Positions 34,767-44,286 of a stretch of DNA of 64,000 bases are shown here, in pieces. The stretch covers positions 56,186 through 120,185 of the forward strand of contig SCOE01000014.1 in assembly GCA_005503065.1 (NCBI GenBank), in the 5' to 3' direction. Positions within the stretch are counted from its first letter, which is position 1, and every line of letters begins with the position of its first letter. Source of the DNA: Comamonadaceae bacterium ALPHA2B. Lineage in GTDB: Bacteria > Pseudomonadota > Gammaproteobacteria > Burkholderiales > Burkholderiaceae_C. Both the position numbers and the translations under genes were made by a program. The notes beneath the pieces are model-generated. The model made no database searches and had not been told where the DNA came from. It saw only the letters and a program-made list of their open reading frames with translations.

Positions 34767-35765
34767 ATGAACGACAACCCGACGCTGCCGACCATCGACG
34801 ATGGCCGGCGAAAGCTCATCCTGGGCACCGCAGCGGCCGCATCGCTGGCCGGCATTCCCGCCTTCGCCCAGGCTGCCGATTCACCCCCCCGCGCGCACCG
34901 TGCGCGCAACCACCAAGGAAAGAAAGCCATGAACACGGTCACCACCAAGGACGGCGTCGAGATCTTCTTCAAGGACTGGGGTCCGCGCGACGGCCAGCCC
35001 ATCATGTTCCACCACGGTTGGCCGCTGTCGAGCGACGACTGGGATGCACAGCTGCTGTACTTCGTGCAGCGCGGCTACCGCGTGATCGCGCACGACCGCC
35101 GTGGCCACGGCCGCTCCACGCAGGTGAGCGAGGGCCACGACATGGACCACTACGCCGCCGACGCCTTCGCCGTGGTCGAGGCGCTGGACCTCAAGAAGGT
35201 CTTTCACGTCGGCCATTCGACCGGCGGCGGCGAGGTGGCCCGCTATGTGGCCAAGCACGGCCAGCCGAGCGGCCGCGCTGCCAAGGCGGTGCTGGTGAGC
35301 GCCGTGCCGCCGCTGATGCTCAAGACGGCCGGCAACCCCGAGGGCCTGCCGATCGAGGTGTTCGACGGCTTCCGCAAGGGCGTGGCCGACAACCGCGCGC
35401 AGTTGTTCCTCGACGTGGCCTCGGGCCCGTTCTACGGCTTCAATCGCGAGGGCGCGAAGGTGTCGCAGGGCGTGGTGCAGAACTGGTGGCGCCAGGGCAT
35501 GATGGGCAGCGCCAAGGCCCACTACGAGGGCATCAAGGCCTTCTCCGAAACCGACCAGACCGCCGACCTGCAGGCCATCACCATTCCCACGCTGGTGCTG
35601 CATGGCGACGACGACCAGATCGTGCCGATCGCCGACTCCGCGCTCAAGTCGGCCAAGCTGCTCAAGAACGGCACGCTCAAGGTCTACAAGGGCTACCCGC
35701 ACGGCATGCTGACCACGCACGCCGACGTGATCAATCCGGACCTGCTGGCGTTCTTCAAGAGCTGA
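34767..35765 (+). CDS. Alpha/beta hydrolase (non-haem chloroperoxidase type) with optional twin-arginine leader
   Basis: From ATG 34767 the protein is 332 residues. Its first ~45 carry GRRKLILGTAAAASLAGIPAFAQA, a twin-arginine-like leader for export. The catalytic body then starts with a second in-frame ATG at 34929 (MNTVTTKDG, preceded by AAGGAAAG), the usual start of the 273-278-residue cytosolic family. The body has HHGWPLSSDDW, GHSTGGGE with the nucleophile serine, and GDDDQIVP and YPHGML for the acid and histidine. Two start sites may give exported and cytosolic forms. The peroxidase activity is nominal; hydrolysis of esters is more likely. Confidence 0.75.
   Translation: MNDNPTLPTIDDGRRKLILGTAAAASLAGIPAFAQAADSPPRAHRARNHQGKKAMNTVTTKDGVEIFFKDWGPRDGQPIMFHHGWPLSSDDWDAQLLYFVQRGYRVIAHDRRGHGRSTQVSEGHDMDHYAADAFAVVEALDLKKVFHVGHSTGGGEVARYVAKHGQPSGRAAKAVLVSAVPPLMLKTAGNPEGLPIEVFDGFRKGVADNRAQLFLDVASGPFYGFNREGAKVSQGVVQNWWRQGMMGSAKAHYEGIKAFSETDQTADLQAITIPTLVLHGDDDQIVPIADSALKSAKLLKNGTLKVYKGYPHGMLTTHADVINPDLLAFFKS
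34914..34931 (+). promoter_or_regulatory. Internal ribosome binding site and ATG in hydrolase gene
   Basis: AAGGAAAGAAAGCC precedes ATG 34929. This is a better binding site than the one at 34767 and would give a leaderless form. Confidence 0.5.
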
Positions 35766-35961
35766 GCCCGGCCCGTCCGGAGGGCGCGGCCGTGCGCAGC
35801 CGCAGCGCGCTTGCCCACGTCGCGCCCTCCGTCTCCGACATGGCGGTCGGCGGGCGCGCACACGCGCACGCGGTGGCGGGCGACTGACCGGGGATGGACA
35901 GGGCCTAGGGTGAAGCTTCACCCATCCCTTCACCCAGAACCGATCGAGAGGAGTTTCGACC

Positions 35962-36468
35962 ATGTCCACCGACACCGCAGACCACGCCCGCCTGTGGGAA
36001 CTGATCAAGGACACCCGCTTCGGCATGTTCACCCACCGCCATGGCGACGATGGCCTGCTGCACAGCCATCCGCTGACGACGCAGAACAGGTCGGTGGACG
36101 AGGACGCCACCCTGTACTTCTTCGTGCCAAAGGACGGCGAGATCGCAAAGCACGTGCCGCACGACGACGCGGTGAACGTGGCCTACGCCAACCCGGACGA
36201 CGACAGCTACGTCTCGGTGGCGGGCCGCGCCGCTCTGCTCGAGGACGATGCCCTGAAGCGGGCGCTGTTCAACAGCGCTGCCAAGGCCTGGTTCCCGGAC
36301 GGCGCGGACGATCCGAACCTGGGACTGCTCTCGGTACGCATCGAGAGCGCCGAATTCTGGGACGTGACAGAGAGCAAGGTGTCGCAGTTGCTCAAGATCG
36401 CCAGGGCGGCCGTGACGGGCGACGCGCCGCCCAACCTCGGCGAGCACCGCAAGATCGATCGGCCATGA
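35962..36468 (+). CDS. PNPOx-fold flavin-binding protein (general stress protein 26 type)
   Basis: This 168-residue split-barrel protein of the pyridoxamine-phosphate-oxidase-like group resembles general stress proteins that bind FMN or FAD. The N-terminal LIKDTRFGMFTHRHGDDGLLHSHPL and central LYFFVPKDGEIAKHV match the family. GAGAGGAG stands 7-10 nt before ATG 35962. It is a single gene after a 196-nt spacer and converges with acnB across a strong hairpin. Physiological substrate unknown. Confidence 0.82.
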   Translation: MSTDTADHARLWELIKDTRFGMFTHRHGDDGLLHSHPLTTQNRSVDEDATLYFFVPKDGEIAKHVPHDDAVNVAYANPDDDSYVSVAGRAALLEDDALKRALFNSAAKAWFPDGADDPNLGLLSVRIESAEFWDVTESKVSQLLKIARAAVTGDAPPNLGEHRKIDRP

Positions 36469-36473
36469 GGCAT

Positions 36474-36500
36474 GCCGGCGTTGGGTGATCCAACGCCGGC
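36474..36500. terminator. Bidirectional hairpin between PNPOx gene and acnB
   Basis: GCCGGCGTTGG and CCAACGCCGGC, an 11-bp perfect stem with loop GTGAT, lie just after the PNPOx-fold gene stop. It is placed between convergent genes and lacks a long T-run. Confidence 0.65.
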
Positions 36501-36550
36501 CTTGGATTCGCAACCGGGCATGCCGGCTGCGTCCATGGAAAGGCTCGGCC

Positions 36551-39142
36551 TCAGGCCGCGACGCCGTCGGCCGCTTCCTTGAACTCTTCGATCTGGTCGA
36601 AGTTCAGGTATTGGTAGATCTTGTCGCCATTGCTGTTGATGACGCCGATGTCCGCCATGTACTCGGCCTTGGTCGGGATGCGGCCGAGCTTCGAGCAGAT
36701 CGACGCCAGTTCCGCGCTGCCCAGGTACACGTTCGTGTTCTTGCCCAGGCGGTTGGGGAAGTTGCGGGTGCTGGTCGACATGACCGTGGCGCCTTCGCGC
36801 ACCTGGGCCTGGTTGCCCATGCACAGCGAGCAGCCCGGCATCTCGGTGCGTGCTCCGGCATTGCCGAAGACGCCGTAGTGGCCCTCTTCGGTGAGCTGGT
36901 GCGCGTCCATCTTGGTGGGCGGTGCGATCCACAGCTTGACCGGGATGTCGCGCTTGCCCTCGAGCAGTTTTGAAGCCGCACGGAAATGGCCGATGTTGGT
37001 CATGCACGAGCCGATGAACACCTCGTCGATCTGCGCGCCGGCCACGTCGGACAGCGTCTTCACGTCGTCAGGGTCGTTCGGGCAGGCCACGATGGGTTCG
37101 TGGATGTCGGCGAGGTCGATTTCGATCACGGCCGCGTACTCGGCATCCGCGTCCGGCTGCAGCAGCTGCGGGTCCTTCAGCCAGGCTTCCTGCGCGGCAA
37201 TGCGGCGTGCCAGCGTGCGGGCGTCGGCATAGCCGTTGGCGATCATCCAGCGCATCAGCGTGATGTTGCTGTTCAGGTATTCGATGATCGGCGCCTTGTT
37301 CAGGTGCACGGTGCAACCGGCGGCCGAGCGTTCGGCACTGGCATCGGACAGCTCGAAGGCCTGTTCCACCTTCAGGTCGGGCAGGCCCTCGATCTCGAGG
37401 ATGCGGCCGGAGAAGATGTTCTTCTTGCCCTTCTTCTCGACGGTGAGCAGGCCCTGCTTGATGGCGTACAGCGGGATGGCGTTGACCAGATCGCGCAGCG
37501 TGACGCCGGGCTGCATCTTGCCCTTGAAGCGCACCAGCACCGATTCGGGCATGTCCAGCGGCATCACGCCGGTGGCGGCTGCGAAGGCCACCAGGCCGGA
37601 GCCGGCCGGGAAGCTGATGCCGATGGGGAAGCGCGTATGGCTGTCGCCGCCGGTGCCGACGGTGTCGGGCGTCAGCAGGCGGTTGAGCCAGGAGTGGATC
37701 ACGCCGTCGCCGGGACGCAGCGAGATGCCGCCGCGGGTGCTGATGAAGTCGGGCAGCTCGTGGTGCATCTTCACGTCCACCTTCTTGGGATAGGCGGCCG
37801 TGTGGCAGAAGGACTGCATGACCAGGTCGGCCGAGAAGCCCAGGCAGGCCAGGTCCTTCAGCTCGTCGCGGGTCATGGGGCCGGTGGTGTCCTGGCTGCC
37901 CACCGAGGTCATCTTGGGTTCGCAGTAGGTGCCGGGACGCACGCCCTGGCCTTCGGGCAGGCCGCAGGCGCGGCCGACCATCTTCTGGGCCAGCGAGAAG
38001 CCCTTGCCGCTGTCCACCGGGGCTTGCGGCAGGCGGAACAATGTGGAGACAGGCAGGCCCAGCGCCTCGCGTGCCTTGGCCGTCAGGCCGCGGCCGATGA
38101 TCAGCGGGATGCGGCCGCCGGCGCGCACCTCGTCGAAGAGCACCTCGCTCTTGACCTTGAACTCGGCGATGACCTGGCCGTCCTTCAGGGCCTTGCCTTC
38201 GTAGGGGCGCAGCTCGATGGTGTCGCCCATGTTCATCTGGCTCACGTCCAGCTCGATGGGCAGCGAGCCGGCGTCTTCCATCGTGTTGTAGAAGATCGGG
38301 GCGATCTTGTTGCCCAGGCAGATGCCGCCGAAGCGCTTGTTCGGGATATAGGGGATGTCTTCGCCGGTGAACCACAGCACGCTGTTGGTGGCCGACTTGC
38401 GCGAGGAACCGGTGCCCACCACGTCACCCACGTACGCCACGGGCAGGCCGCGCGCCACGAGGTCCTGGATGAACTTGACCGGGCCACGCTTGCCGTCTTC
38501 CTCGGGCTCGAAGGGCGCGCCTTCGCGCTTGTTCTTCAGCATCGCCAGGGCGTGCATCGGGATGTCGGGACGCGTGGTGGCGTCGGGCGCGGGCGACAGG
38601 TCGTCGGTGTTGGTCTCGCCCGGCACCTTGAACACGGTGAAGGTGATGCTCTGCGGCACCTCGGGGCGGCTGGTGAACCATTCCGCGTCGGCCCAGCTCT
38701 GCAGCACGGCCTGGGCATGGGCGTTGCCGGCATCGGCCAGTTCCTTGACGTCGTGGAACTGGTCGAACATCAGCAGCGTCTTCTTGAGGCCTTCGGCGGC
38801 CACGGCGCCCACTTCGGCGTCCTTGAGCAAATCGATCAGCGGGCCGATGTTGTAGCCGCCAAGCATGGTGCCCAGCAGTTCGGTGGCATGCGCCCGGGAG
38901 ATCAGCGCGTTCTTCTCGGTGCCGTGCGCCACGGCGGCCAGGTAGCTGGCCTTGACCTTGGCGGCGTCGTCCACGCCCGCCGGCACGCGGTGCGTCAGCA
39001 GGTTGAGCAGGAATTCGCCGTCCTTGGTGGACGCGTTCTTCAGCAGCTCGATGAGCTCGCTGGTCTGCTTGGCCGACAGGGGCAGCGGCGGAATGCCCAG
39101 CGCAGCGCGCTCGGCAACGTGGTCAACATAGGCTTGCAACAT
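36551..39142 (-). CDS. acnB: Aconitate hydratase B
   Basis: This 863-residue AcnB-type aconitase isomerises citrate to isocitrate through cis-aconitate in the cytoplasm. The N-terminal HEAT-like domain (residues 1-160), which AcnA lacks, is present. The 4Fe-4S ligands are in IGSCMTNIG (about 710) and CSLCMGN (about 770), and the swivel domain has [16 protein letters not shown] lies 8 nt before ATG 39142. It heads a minus-strand TCA group and is followed downstream by nothing on the same strand. Confidence 0.97.
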   Translation of the reverse strand: MLQAYVDHVAERAALGIPPLPLSAKQTSELIELLKNASTKDGEFLLNLLTHRVPAGVDDAAKVKASYLAAVAHGTEKNALISRAHATELLGTMLGGYNIGPLIDLLKDAEVGAVAAEGLKKTLLMFDQFHDVKELADAGNAHAQAVLQSWADAEWFTSRPEVPQSITFTVFKVPGETNTDDLSPAPDATTRPDIPMHALAMLKNKREGAPFEPEEDGKRGPVKFIQDLVARGLPVAYVGDVVGTGSSRKSATNSVLWFTGEDIPYIPNKRFGGICLGNKIAPIFYNTMEDAGSLPIELDVSQMNMGDTIELRPYEGKALKDGQVIAEFKVKSEVLFDEVRAGGRIPLIIGRGLTAKAREALGLPVSTLFRLPQAPVDSGKGFSLAQKMVGRACGLPEGQGVRPGTYCEPKMTSVGSQDTTGPMTRDELKDLACLGFSADLVMQSFCHTAAYPKKVDVKMHHELPDFISTRGGISLRPGDGVIHSWLNRLLTPDTVGTGGDSHTRFPIGISFPAGSGLVAFAAATGVMPLDMPESVLVRFKGKMQPGVTLRDLVNAIPLYAIKQGLLTVEKKGKKNIFSGRILEIEGLPDLKVEQAFELSDASAERSAAGCTVHLNKAPIIEYLNSNITLMRWMIANGYADARTLARRIAAQEAWLKDPQLLQPDADAEYAAVIEIDLADIHEPIVACPNDPDDVKTLSDVAGAQIDEVFIGSCMTNIGHFRAASKLLEGKRDIPVKLWIAPPTKMDAHQLTEEGHYGVFGNAGARTEMPGCSLCMGNQAQVREGATVMSTSTRNFPNRLGKNTNVYLGSAELASICSKLGRIPTKAEYMADIGVINSNGDKIYQYLNFDQIEEFKEAADGVAA

Positions 39143-39217
39143 CTTCTTTTCTCCGGGAACAGGGCTGGCGGCAGCGCAAGCAAGACGCGCGCCGCCGGCG
39201 TGGGGCGAAATCGCGGG

Positions 39218-39784
39218 TTATTTCTTCGGGGCGTCGGCGCCGTCGAACAGAGCCTTCGGCGGGTTCTTCTTCATCTCGTCGGCGAAGGCGAGCTGGGCAG
39301 GCGACTGGCACTCGTCGGCCAAGCGCACGCCCTGCTTCTGGTTCATCAGCATCGACTTGTTGCCCAGCTGGAGCCACATGGCCCCGGCATTCGCGTCTTC
39401 GAGGCGGATGGCGCCGGTGCGGCTTTCGACCGGGTGCATGCGATAGCGCGCGCCCTTGGTCGACACGGTGAAGAAGCCGGGCTTCTTGTCGTCGGCGGTC
39501 ACGGTCACGTCGGCGCCCAGTTCGCACTGGATCTTGCCGGTGAACACCTTCTGCGCCACCGCCAGTTCGGCCTCGGTGAGCACCACGCTCGGGTCGTCCG
39601 CGATGGGCGTGACTTCTTCGACCGCCTTGGCGGCGCTGCGCGTGATGGGGGCCTTTTTCTTGGGGGCGGCCTTGGTGGTCTTGGCCGCCGGCTTGGCGGC
39701 CGGCTTGGCGGTGCTGCTGCTCTGCGCCGAAGCGGCGAAAGGCAGGGCCACGGCGGCGGCGACGAGGAGTGCGAGCGTCTTCAT
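39218..39784 (-). CDS. Secreted protein of unknown function, lysine/alanine-rich leader region
   Basis: This 188-residue protein has a clear Sec signal (KTLALLVAAAVALPFAASAQ). Next comes a low-complexity stretch of KPAAK repeats (about 28-50), then a compact domain with EVTPIADDPSVVLTEAELAVAQKVF and paired cysteines CELGAD...DECQSP that may form a disulfide. A binding site AAGGAAG precedes ATG 39784. It is conserved-looking but I do not recognise a family. It sits between the CitE-like gene and acnB and may share their transcript. Confidence 0.6.
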   Translation of the reverse strand: MKTLALLVAAAVALPFAASAQSSSTAKPAAKPAAKTTKAAPKKKAPITRSAAKAVEEVTPIADDPSVVLTEAELAVAQKVFTGKIQCELGADVTVTADDKKPGFFTVSTKGARYRMHPVESRTGAIRLEDANAGAMWLQLGNKSMLMNQKQGVRLADECQSPAQLAFADEMKKNPPKALFDGADAPKK

Positions 39785-39816
39785 GGAGGGGCTTCCTTGG
39801 GCGTGAAAGTTGTGCA

Positions 39817-40827
39817 TCAGTTTTCCGCGGCGGCGGGCACGAACCACGCCTGCGCTTCGGACGGCAGCGCACGCCCGGTGGCGTGCGCACGCGCCAGCAC
39901 CTGCCAGAAATGGCGGTAGCTCGCGCGGTCGTGCAATGTGCCATCAAATTGGACCGGAGCCCAGTCTGCATCTGCGGCAGCAGCTATTATTTTTGTAGCA
40001 ATGTGAATCTGTTCCTCGTCAGGCGCGAAGGCCTCGAGGATGGGGCGGATCTGGTTCGGATGGATGCTCCACATCCGCGTGTAGCCGAACTCTCGGCTGG
40101 CACGCCGCGCCGCCGTGCGCAAGGCCTGCGCGTCGCCGAACTCGGTGACGACGCAGTGCGAGGGCACCTTGCCGAAGGCGTGGGCGGCGGAGGCGATCTC
40201 GAGCTTGGCCCGCACCACCAGCGGGTGCGAGAACTGGCCCGCCACGCCCATGCCGTCGGAAGGGATGGCCCCCGCGTGGGCCGAGACGAAATCCATCAGG
40301 CCGAAGCTGAGCGACTGCACGCGCGGGTGGGCGGCGATGTCGAAGGCATGCCGCACCGCCAGCGGCGACTCGATGAGCACATGCAGCGGCAGATCCGGGG
40401 CGCCGGCGGCGTCCAGCGCCGCGGCGGCACGCGCCACGTCGCCCAGCCGCTCGACCTTCGGCACCATCAGGTGGCTGAGCCGGGCGCCTGCACGCCCGGC
40501 GATGGTGGCCACGTCGGCGTCGAAGGCCGCATGGTCGACCGGGTGGACGCGTACCCCGATGCGCATGCCCGGCGCCGCGGCCAGCGCCAGTTCGGTCACG
40601 AGCTGCGCGTGCTCGGCCTCGCCCCCCACGGGCGCACCGTCCTCGCAGTCGAGCGTGACGTCGAACACGCAGGCGCCGAATTCCTCGGCCATCTCGGCCT
40701 GGAGGGCGAGGCTCTTGCGCATGCGCACCTCGACACCGCTGTAGTGGTCGCAGACCGGCAGGCTCACGGCGCCGGCCTGCGCCCCGAGCAGCACCTCGGC
40801 GGGATGGGCGCGGTGCGAAGTCGTCAT
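39817..40827 (-). CDS. CitE-like HpcH/HpaI-family CoA-ester lyase
   Basis: This 336-residue protein has the CitE/malyl-CoA lyase fold and probably cleaves or forms a 3-hydroxyacyl-CoA such as citramalyl- or malyl-CoA. Landmarks: DVTLDCEDGAPVGGE, GVRVHPVDH, LIESPLAVRHAF and LSFGLMDFVSAHAG with the Mg-binding glutamate and aspartate. It overlaps the tam gene by 4 nt. Residues about 275-294 (ATKIIAAAADADWAPVQFDG) are encoded by AT-rich rare codons that match a dispersed repeat. Linkage to trans-aconitate methyltransferase and aconitase suggests a side reaction of the citrate/aconitate pool. Confidence 0.8.
   Translation of the reverse strand: MTTSHRAHPAEVLLGAQAGAVSLPVCDHYSGVEVRMRKSLALQAEMAEEFGACVFDVTLDCEDGAPVGGEAEHAQLVTELALAAAPGMRIGVRVHPVDHAAFDADVATIAGRAGARLSHLMVPKVERLGDVARAAAALDAAGAPDLPLHVLIESPLAVRHAFDIAAHPRVQSLSFGLMDFVSAHAGAIPSDGMGVAGQFSHPLVVRAKLEIASAAHAFGKVPSHCVVTEFGDAQALRTAARRASREFGYTRMWSIHPNQIRPILEAFAPDEEQIHIATKIIAAAADADWAPVQFDGTLHDRASYRHFWQVLARAHATGRALPSEAQAWFVPAAAEN
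39945..40001 (+). repeat. Dispersed ~55-nt repeat, in-frame copy inside the CitE-like gene
   Basis: CAAATTGGACCGGAGCCCAG, then GCGGCAGCAGCTATTATTTT and TGTAGCA, match the reverse complement of 52438-52495. On the coding strand the codons are GCT ACA AAA ATA ATA GCT GCT, unlike the surrounding GC-rich usage. Confidence 0.65.
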
Positions 40828-41609
40828 GCCGCCTTGCGCGCGACGATGAACATGCGCGGAAAGGCCAGCAGGCGCTTGCCGTCCGTGCGCGCGGGGTAGG
40901 CCGCGTCGACGCGGCGCTCGTATTCCGCCAGGTAGCTCGCCCGCAGTTCGGGCGACAGCGGATCGATGAAGGGCCGCAGCCCGGTGGCGCGCACCCACTC
41001 GACGATGGCGGCGGCCGAATCCATGCGGTGCTGGTAGATGGTGTGCCAGACGTCGACCTCGGCCGCCAGCGGCGCCAGCAGGTCGTAGTAGCCGCCGATG
41101 TCCAGCAGTTCGGTGCGCAGCCGGGTGTAGTCGCCGATGGGCTCCTTCCACGGGGCCTCGGCCGCCAATTCGCGCATCAGGCGGTGCGTCGGCTCGGCGC
41201 GGTTGTCCGGCATCTGGACGGCGAGCACGCCGCCCGGCGCCAGGGCCGCGAAGAGGCGCGGGATCAGCGCCTCATGGTCGGGCACCCATTGCAGCGCCGC
41301 GTTGGCGTAGATGAGGTCGGGCGCGCCGGCTTCGGCATCCGGCGCCCAGGTGGCGATGTCGCTCAGCTCGAAGCGAGCCTGCGGCAGCCGCTCGCGGGCG
41401 CTGACGAGCATCGCCTCGGAGTTGTCGGTGCCGGTGACCTGCGCCTGCGGGAAGCGCCGCACCAGCAGCTCGGTGGAATTGCCGGGGCCGCAGCCCAGGT
41501 CGACCACGCGGGCGGCCGTGGCCAGGGGAACCCGCGCCAGCAGCTCGGCCGCGGGGCGCGTGCGCTCGTCCTCGTAGCGACGGTAGAGCGCGGGGTTCCA
41601 CTCGGCCAT
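40824..41609 (-). CDS. tam: Trans-aconitate 2-methyltransferase
   Basis: This 261-residue SAM-dependent methyltransferase esterifies trans-aconitate, an inhibitor of aconitase that forms spontaneously from cis-aconitate. The opening [20 protein letters not shown] and SAM loop [15 protein letters not shown] are typical, followed by [13 protein letters not shown] and WHTIYQHRM. It lies 9 nt behind mdh and overlaps the CitE-like gene by 4 nt. Placement beside acnB and mdh supports the detoxifying role. Confidence 0.92.
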   Translation of the reverse strand: MAEWNPALYRRYEDERTRPAAELLARVPLATAARVVDLGCGPGNSTELLVRRFPQAQVTGTDNSEAMLVSARERLPQARFELSDIATWAPDAEAGAPDLIYANAALQWVPDHEALIPRLFAALAPGGVLAVQMPDNRAEPTHRLMRELAAEAPWKEPIGDYTRLRTELLDIGGYYDLLAPLAAEVDVWHTIYQHRMDSAAAIVEWVRATGLRPFIDPLSPELRASYLAEYERRVDAAYPARTDGKRLLAFPRMFIVARKAA

Positions 41610-41618
41610 GGCGGTCTC

Positions 41619-42605
41619 TCAGAGCAGGTGCTTGACGCCGTCCTGCTCGCCCTGGAGTTCGGCCAGGGTCTTGTCGATGCACTTCTGGCTGAACTCGTCG
41701 ATCGGCAGGCCTTCGACGATCTTGTACTTGCCGTTCTCGGTGGTGACCGGGAAGCCGAAGATCACGTCCTTGGGAATGCCGTACTCGCCGTTGGACGGCA
41801 CGCCCATGGTGACCCACTTGCCGTTGGAGCCCAGGGCCCAGTCGCGCATGTGGTCGATGGCGGCGTTGGCGGCCGACGCGGCCGACGACAGGCCGCGCGC
41901 GTCGATGATGGCCGCGCCACGCTTGCCCACCGTGGGCAGGAAGACGGTCTCATTCCAGACCTGGTCGTTGATCGTGTCCTTGACCGACTTGCCGCCGATG
42001 GTGGCGAAGCGGTAGTCGGCGTACATGGTGGGCGAGTGGTTGCCCCACACGGTCAGCTTCTCGATCTCGCCGACCTTGCCGCCGGTCTTGGCGGCGATCT
42101 GGCTGGCGGCGCGGTTGTGGTCCAGGCGCAGCATGGCGGTGAAGTTCTCGCGCGGCAGGCTGGGCGCGCTCTTCATGGCGATGTAGGCATTGGTGTTGGC
42201 CGGGTTGCCGACCACCAGCACCTTGACGTCGCGGCTGGCGACCTTGTCGAGCGCCTTGCCCTGGGCGGTGAAGATCTGGGCGTTGGCGGCGAGCAGGTCT
42301 GCGCGCTCCATGCCGGGGCCGCGCGGGCGGGCACCGACGAGCAGCGCGTAGTCGGCGTCCTTGAAGGCCACTTCCGGGTCGCCGGTCGGCACCACGCCAG
42401 CCAGCAGCGGGAAGGCGCAGTCTTCCAGTTCCATGATCACGCCCTTGAGCGCCTTCTGGGCCTTCTCGTCGGGGATCTCGAGCAGTTGCAGGATGACCGG
42501 CTGGTCCTTGCCGAGCATTTCGCCCGAGGCGATGCGGAACAGGAGGGCGTAACCGATTTGACCTGCAGCGCCGGTGACGGCAACGCGGACGGGCTTTTTG
42601 CTCAT
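41619..42605 (-). CDS. mdh: Malate dehydrogenase (NAD-dependent)
   Basis: This 328-residue cytosolic-type malate dehydrogenase converts malate to oxaloacetate. The nucleotide loop is [15 protein letters not shown], the substrate arginines are in [14 protein letters not shown], and the catalytic His190 is in [11 protein letters not shown] 42605 is the family start ([10 protein letters not shown]). It is divergent from the GntR regulator with a 260-nt gap that carries the TCTTATATAAGA palindrome, so it may be controlled by it. Confidence 0.97.
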   Translation of the reverse strand: MSKKPVRVAVTGAAGQIGYALLFRIASGEMLGKDQPVILQLLEIPDEKAQKALKGVIMELEDCAFPLLAGVVPTGDPEVAFKDADYALLVGARPRGPGMERADLLAANAQIFTAQGKALDKVASRDVKVLVVGNPANTNAYIAMKSAPSLPRENFTAMLRLDHNRAASQIAAKTGGKVGEIEKLTVWGNHSPTMYADYRFATIGGKSVKDTINDQVWNETVFLPTVGKRGAAIIDARGLSSAASAANAAIDHMRDWALGSNGKWVTMGVPSNGEYGIPKDVIFGFPVTTENGKYKIVEGLPIDEFSQKCIDKTLAELQGEQDGVKHLL

Positions 42606-42788
42606 GGGAGAACTCCAGAAGGTGATGGGAAAACGCGTGCGACCCTTCTGGCAACGATGGAGCAACAGAAGGACCGCCGAAACGCTGCGATCCCGGCGCC
42701 GAGCCCACGGCATCCGTGCACCGTGCAAGGCCCGCCTACGCGGGAACCATCGAGCATTCTAGGCGGAATCGATGGCGCTTGTCTTATG

Positions 42789-42800
42789 TCTTATATAAGA
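42789..42800. promoter_or_regulatory. Palindrome TCTTATATAAGA with tandem half-site, mdh/gntR gap
   Basis: This perfect 12-bp palindrome is preceded directly by a second GTCTTAT (42781-42787, repeated at 42788-42794). It is 66 nt before the gntR start and 184 nt from mdh. It is the only strongly AT-rich symmetric site in the gap and a good candidate for the HutC-type GntR encoded next to it. Confidence 0.6.
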
Positions 42801-42865
42801 TACGGTCAGCGGACCGGTCCGCGGCATGGCCGACGAAGCCGCGCCGGTCGCCACCCACCTCCTCC

Positions 42866-43624
42866 ATGCCCGCTCCCACCCCCATCGCCGAACCGAGCAC
42901 CCCCTCGTTCAGCCCCTTGTACCAGCAGATCAAGGCGTTGATATTGCAGAGCCTGCAGGCGGGCGAATGGAAGCCGGGCGAACCCATTCCCAGCGAGATC
43001 GAACTGGCGGCACGCTACCGCGTCAGCCAGGGCACGGTGCGCAAGGCGATCGACGAGCTCTCCGCCGAGAACCTGGTCGTGCGGCGCCAGGGCAAGGGCA
43101 CCTTCGTCGCCACGCATGCCGAACAGCATGTGCAGTACCGCTTCCTCAAGCTGGTGCCCGACAGCGGCGACCTGAACCACGAGGGTCCCGCCGAGCGCAC
43201 CATCGTCGACTGCCGGCGCCAGCGCGCAAGCGCCGAGGTGGCGCGGGCCCTGGCATTGCGCACCGGCGACCCGGTGCTGCAGGTGCGGCGCGTGCTGGCC
43301 TACGGCGGCGTGCCGACGATCCTGGAAGACCTGTGGCTTCCGGGCACCCCCTTCAAGGGCCTCACGGCCGAACGACTGACCCAATGGCACGGGCCGATGT
43401 ACGCACTCTTCGAAACCGAGTTCGGCGTGCGCATGGTCCGTGCCGAAGAGAAGCTGCGCGCCGTGCTGCCCGATGCGCAACAGGCGCGGCTGCTCGGCGT
43501 CGACACGACCACGCCGCTGCTGAGCGTCGAACGCGTCGCCCATACCTACCACGATGCGCCGATGGAACTGCGACGCGGCCTGTACCGCACCGACACGCAC
43601 CACTATCGCAACGACCTCGGCTGA
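42866..43624 (+). CDS. GntR-family regulator, HutC/UTRA type, adjacent to the TCA genes
   Basis: This 252-residue regulator has a winged helix (residues about 12-80, YRVSQGTVRKAIDELSAENLV) and a UTRA ligand domain (LQVRRVLAYGGVPTILEDLWLP, TPLLSVERVAHTYHDAPME). ATG 42866 is chosen as the first methionine close to the domain; the open frame extends upstream through the palindrome. The gene precedes sdhCDAB and is divergent from mdh. This arrangement is common in Burkholderiales and suggests control of TCA genes by a dicarboxylate or citrate. Confidence 0.85.
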   Translation: MPAPTPIAEPSTPSFSPLYQQIKALILQSLQAGEWKPGEPIPSEIELAARYRVSQGTVRKAIDELSAENLVVRRQGKGTFVATHAEQHVQYRFLKLVPDSGDLNHEGPAERTIVDCRRQRASAEVARALALRTGDPVLQVRRVLAYGGVPTILEDLWLPGTPFKGLTAERLTQWHGPMYALFETEFGVRMVRAEEKLRAVLPDAQQARLLGVDTTTPLLSVERVAHTYHDAPMELRRGLYRTDTHHYRNDLG

Positions 43625-43643
43625 TGCACGACAACAAGGAAAA

Positions 43644-43696
43644 AGGGCTGCAGCGCCCGAAGTACGGGCGCCTGCAGCTATCAAAGCAATAGCAGC
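43644..43696 (-). repeat. Dispersed ~55-nt repeat after gntR
   Basis: It lies 19 nt after the stop: GGGCTGCAGCGCCCG-AAGTA-CGGGCGCCTGCAG, then CTATCAAAGCAATAGCAG. Both the GC hairpin and the AT-containing CTAT...ATAG pair of the family are present. Confidence 0.7.
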
Positions 43697-43823
43697 CGAG
43701 CGAGTTGGTGCGATGAGCCATTCGCGACCGGTGCGTCATGGTGCATTGCAATAGAATTTTGCGTTGTTTGCATTTCGCCCGAAGAACAAGCCGCTTCCTC
43801 CATAAACACGAAAGCCATCCCCC

Positions 43824-44267
43824 ATGACAGAGCTTGCATCCTCCTCTCGGCCACGCCGCGAGTTCCGAAACATCAACGCGATCACCGACCTCACCACCTA
43901 CCGGCTGCCGCCGGCGGGCATCGTGTCGATCCTCCACCGCGTGAGCGGCGTGCTGATGTTCCTGCTGATGCCCTTCATCATCTGGATGTTCGACACCTCC
44001 GTCTCTTCCGAAATCTCTTTCGCCAAGTTCAAGGCCGCCTTCAACAGCGGCCTTGGTTTCGTTCCGGGGTGGTTCCTCAAGCTGGTGGCGCTGGCGCTGA
44101 TCTGGGCCTACCTTCACCACTTCATCGCCGGCCTGCGCCACCTGTGGATGGACGTGAGCCACGCGGCGGTCACCAAGGAGTTCGGCAAGACCTCCGCCAT
44201 CGTCACCCTGGCGCTGAGCGTGCTGCTCACCGTCGTGCTGGGCGCCAAGCTCTTCGGCCTCTACTGA
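43824..44267 (+). CDS. sdhC: Succinate dehydrogenase cytochrome b556 subunit
   Basis: This 147-residue membrane anchor of complex II has the family signature RPPRREFRN-like N-terminus, RLPPAGIVSILHRVSGVLMFLLMP with the quinone-site serine and haem-proximal region, and three hydrophobic helices. HHFIAGLRHLWMD carries the conserved haem histidine region. It is the first gene of sdhCDAB, 19 nt before sdhD. A TAGAAT at 43752 could be a -10 box, but no convincing -35 is seen. Confidence 0.95.
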   Translation: MTELASSSRPRREFRNINAITDLTTYRLPPAGIVSILHRVSGVLMFLLMPFIIWMFDTSVSSEISFAKFKAAFNSGLGFVPGWFLKLVALALIWAYLHHFIAGLRHLWMDVSHAAVTKEFGKTSAIVTLALSVLLTVVLGAKLFGLY

Positions 44268-44286
44268 TCCACGGAGCACATTCATC

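Noticed and set aside
36986..39919. 977-residue plus-strand frame opposite acnB
   Set aside because: Antisense of acnB, a complete and conserved gene; amino-acid content is typical of a shadow frame.
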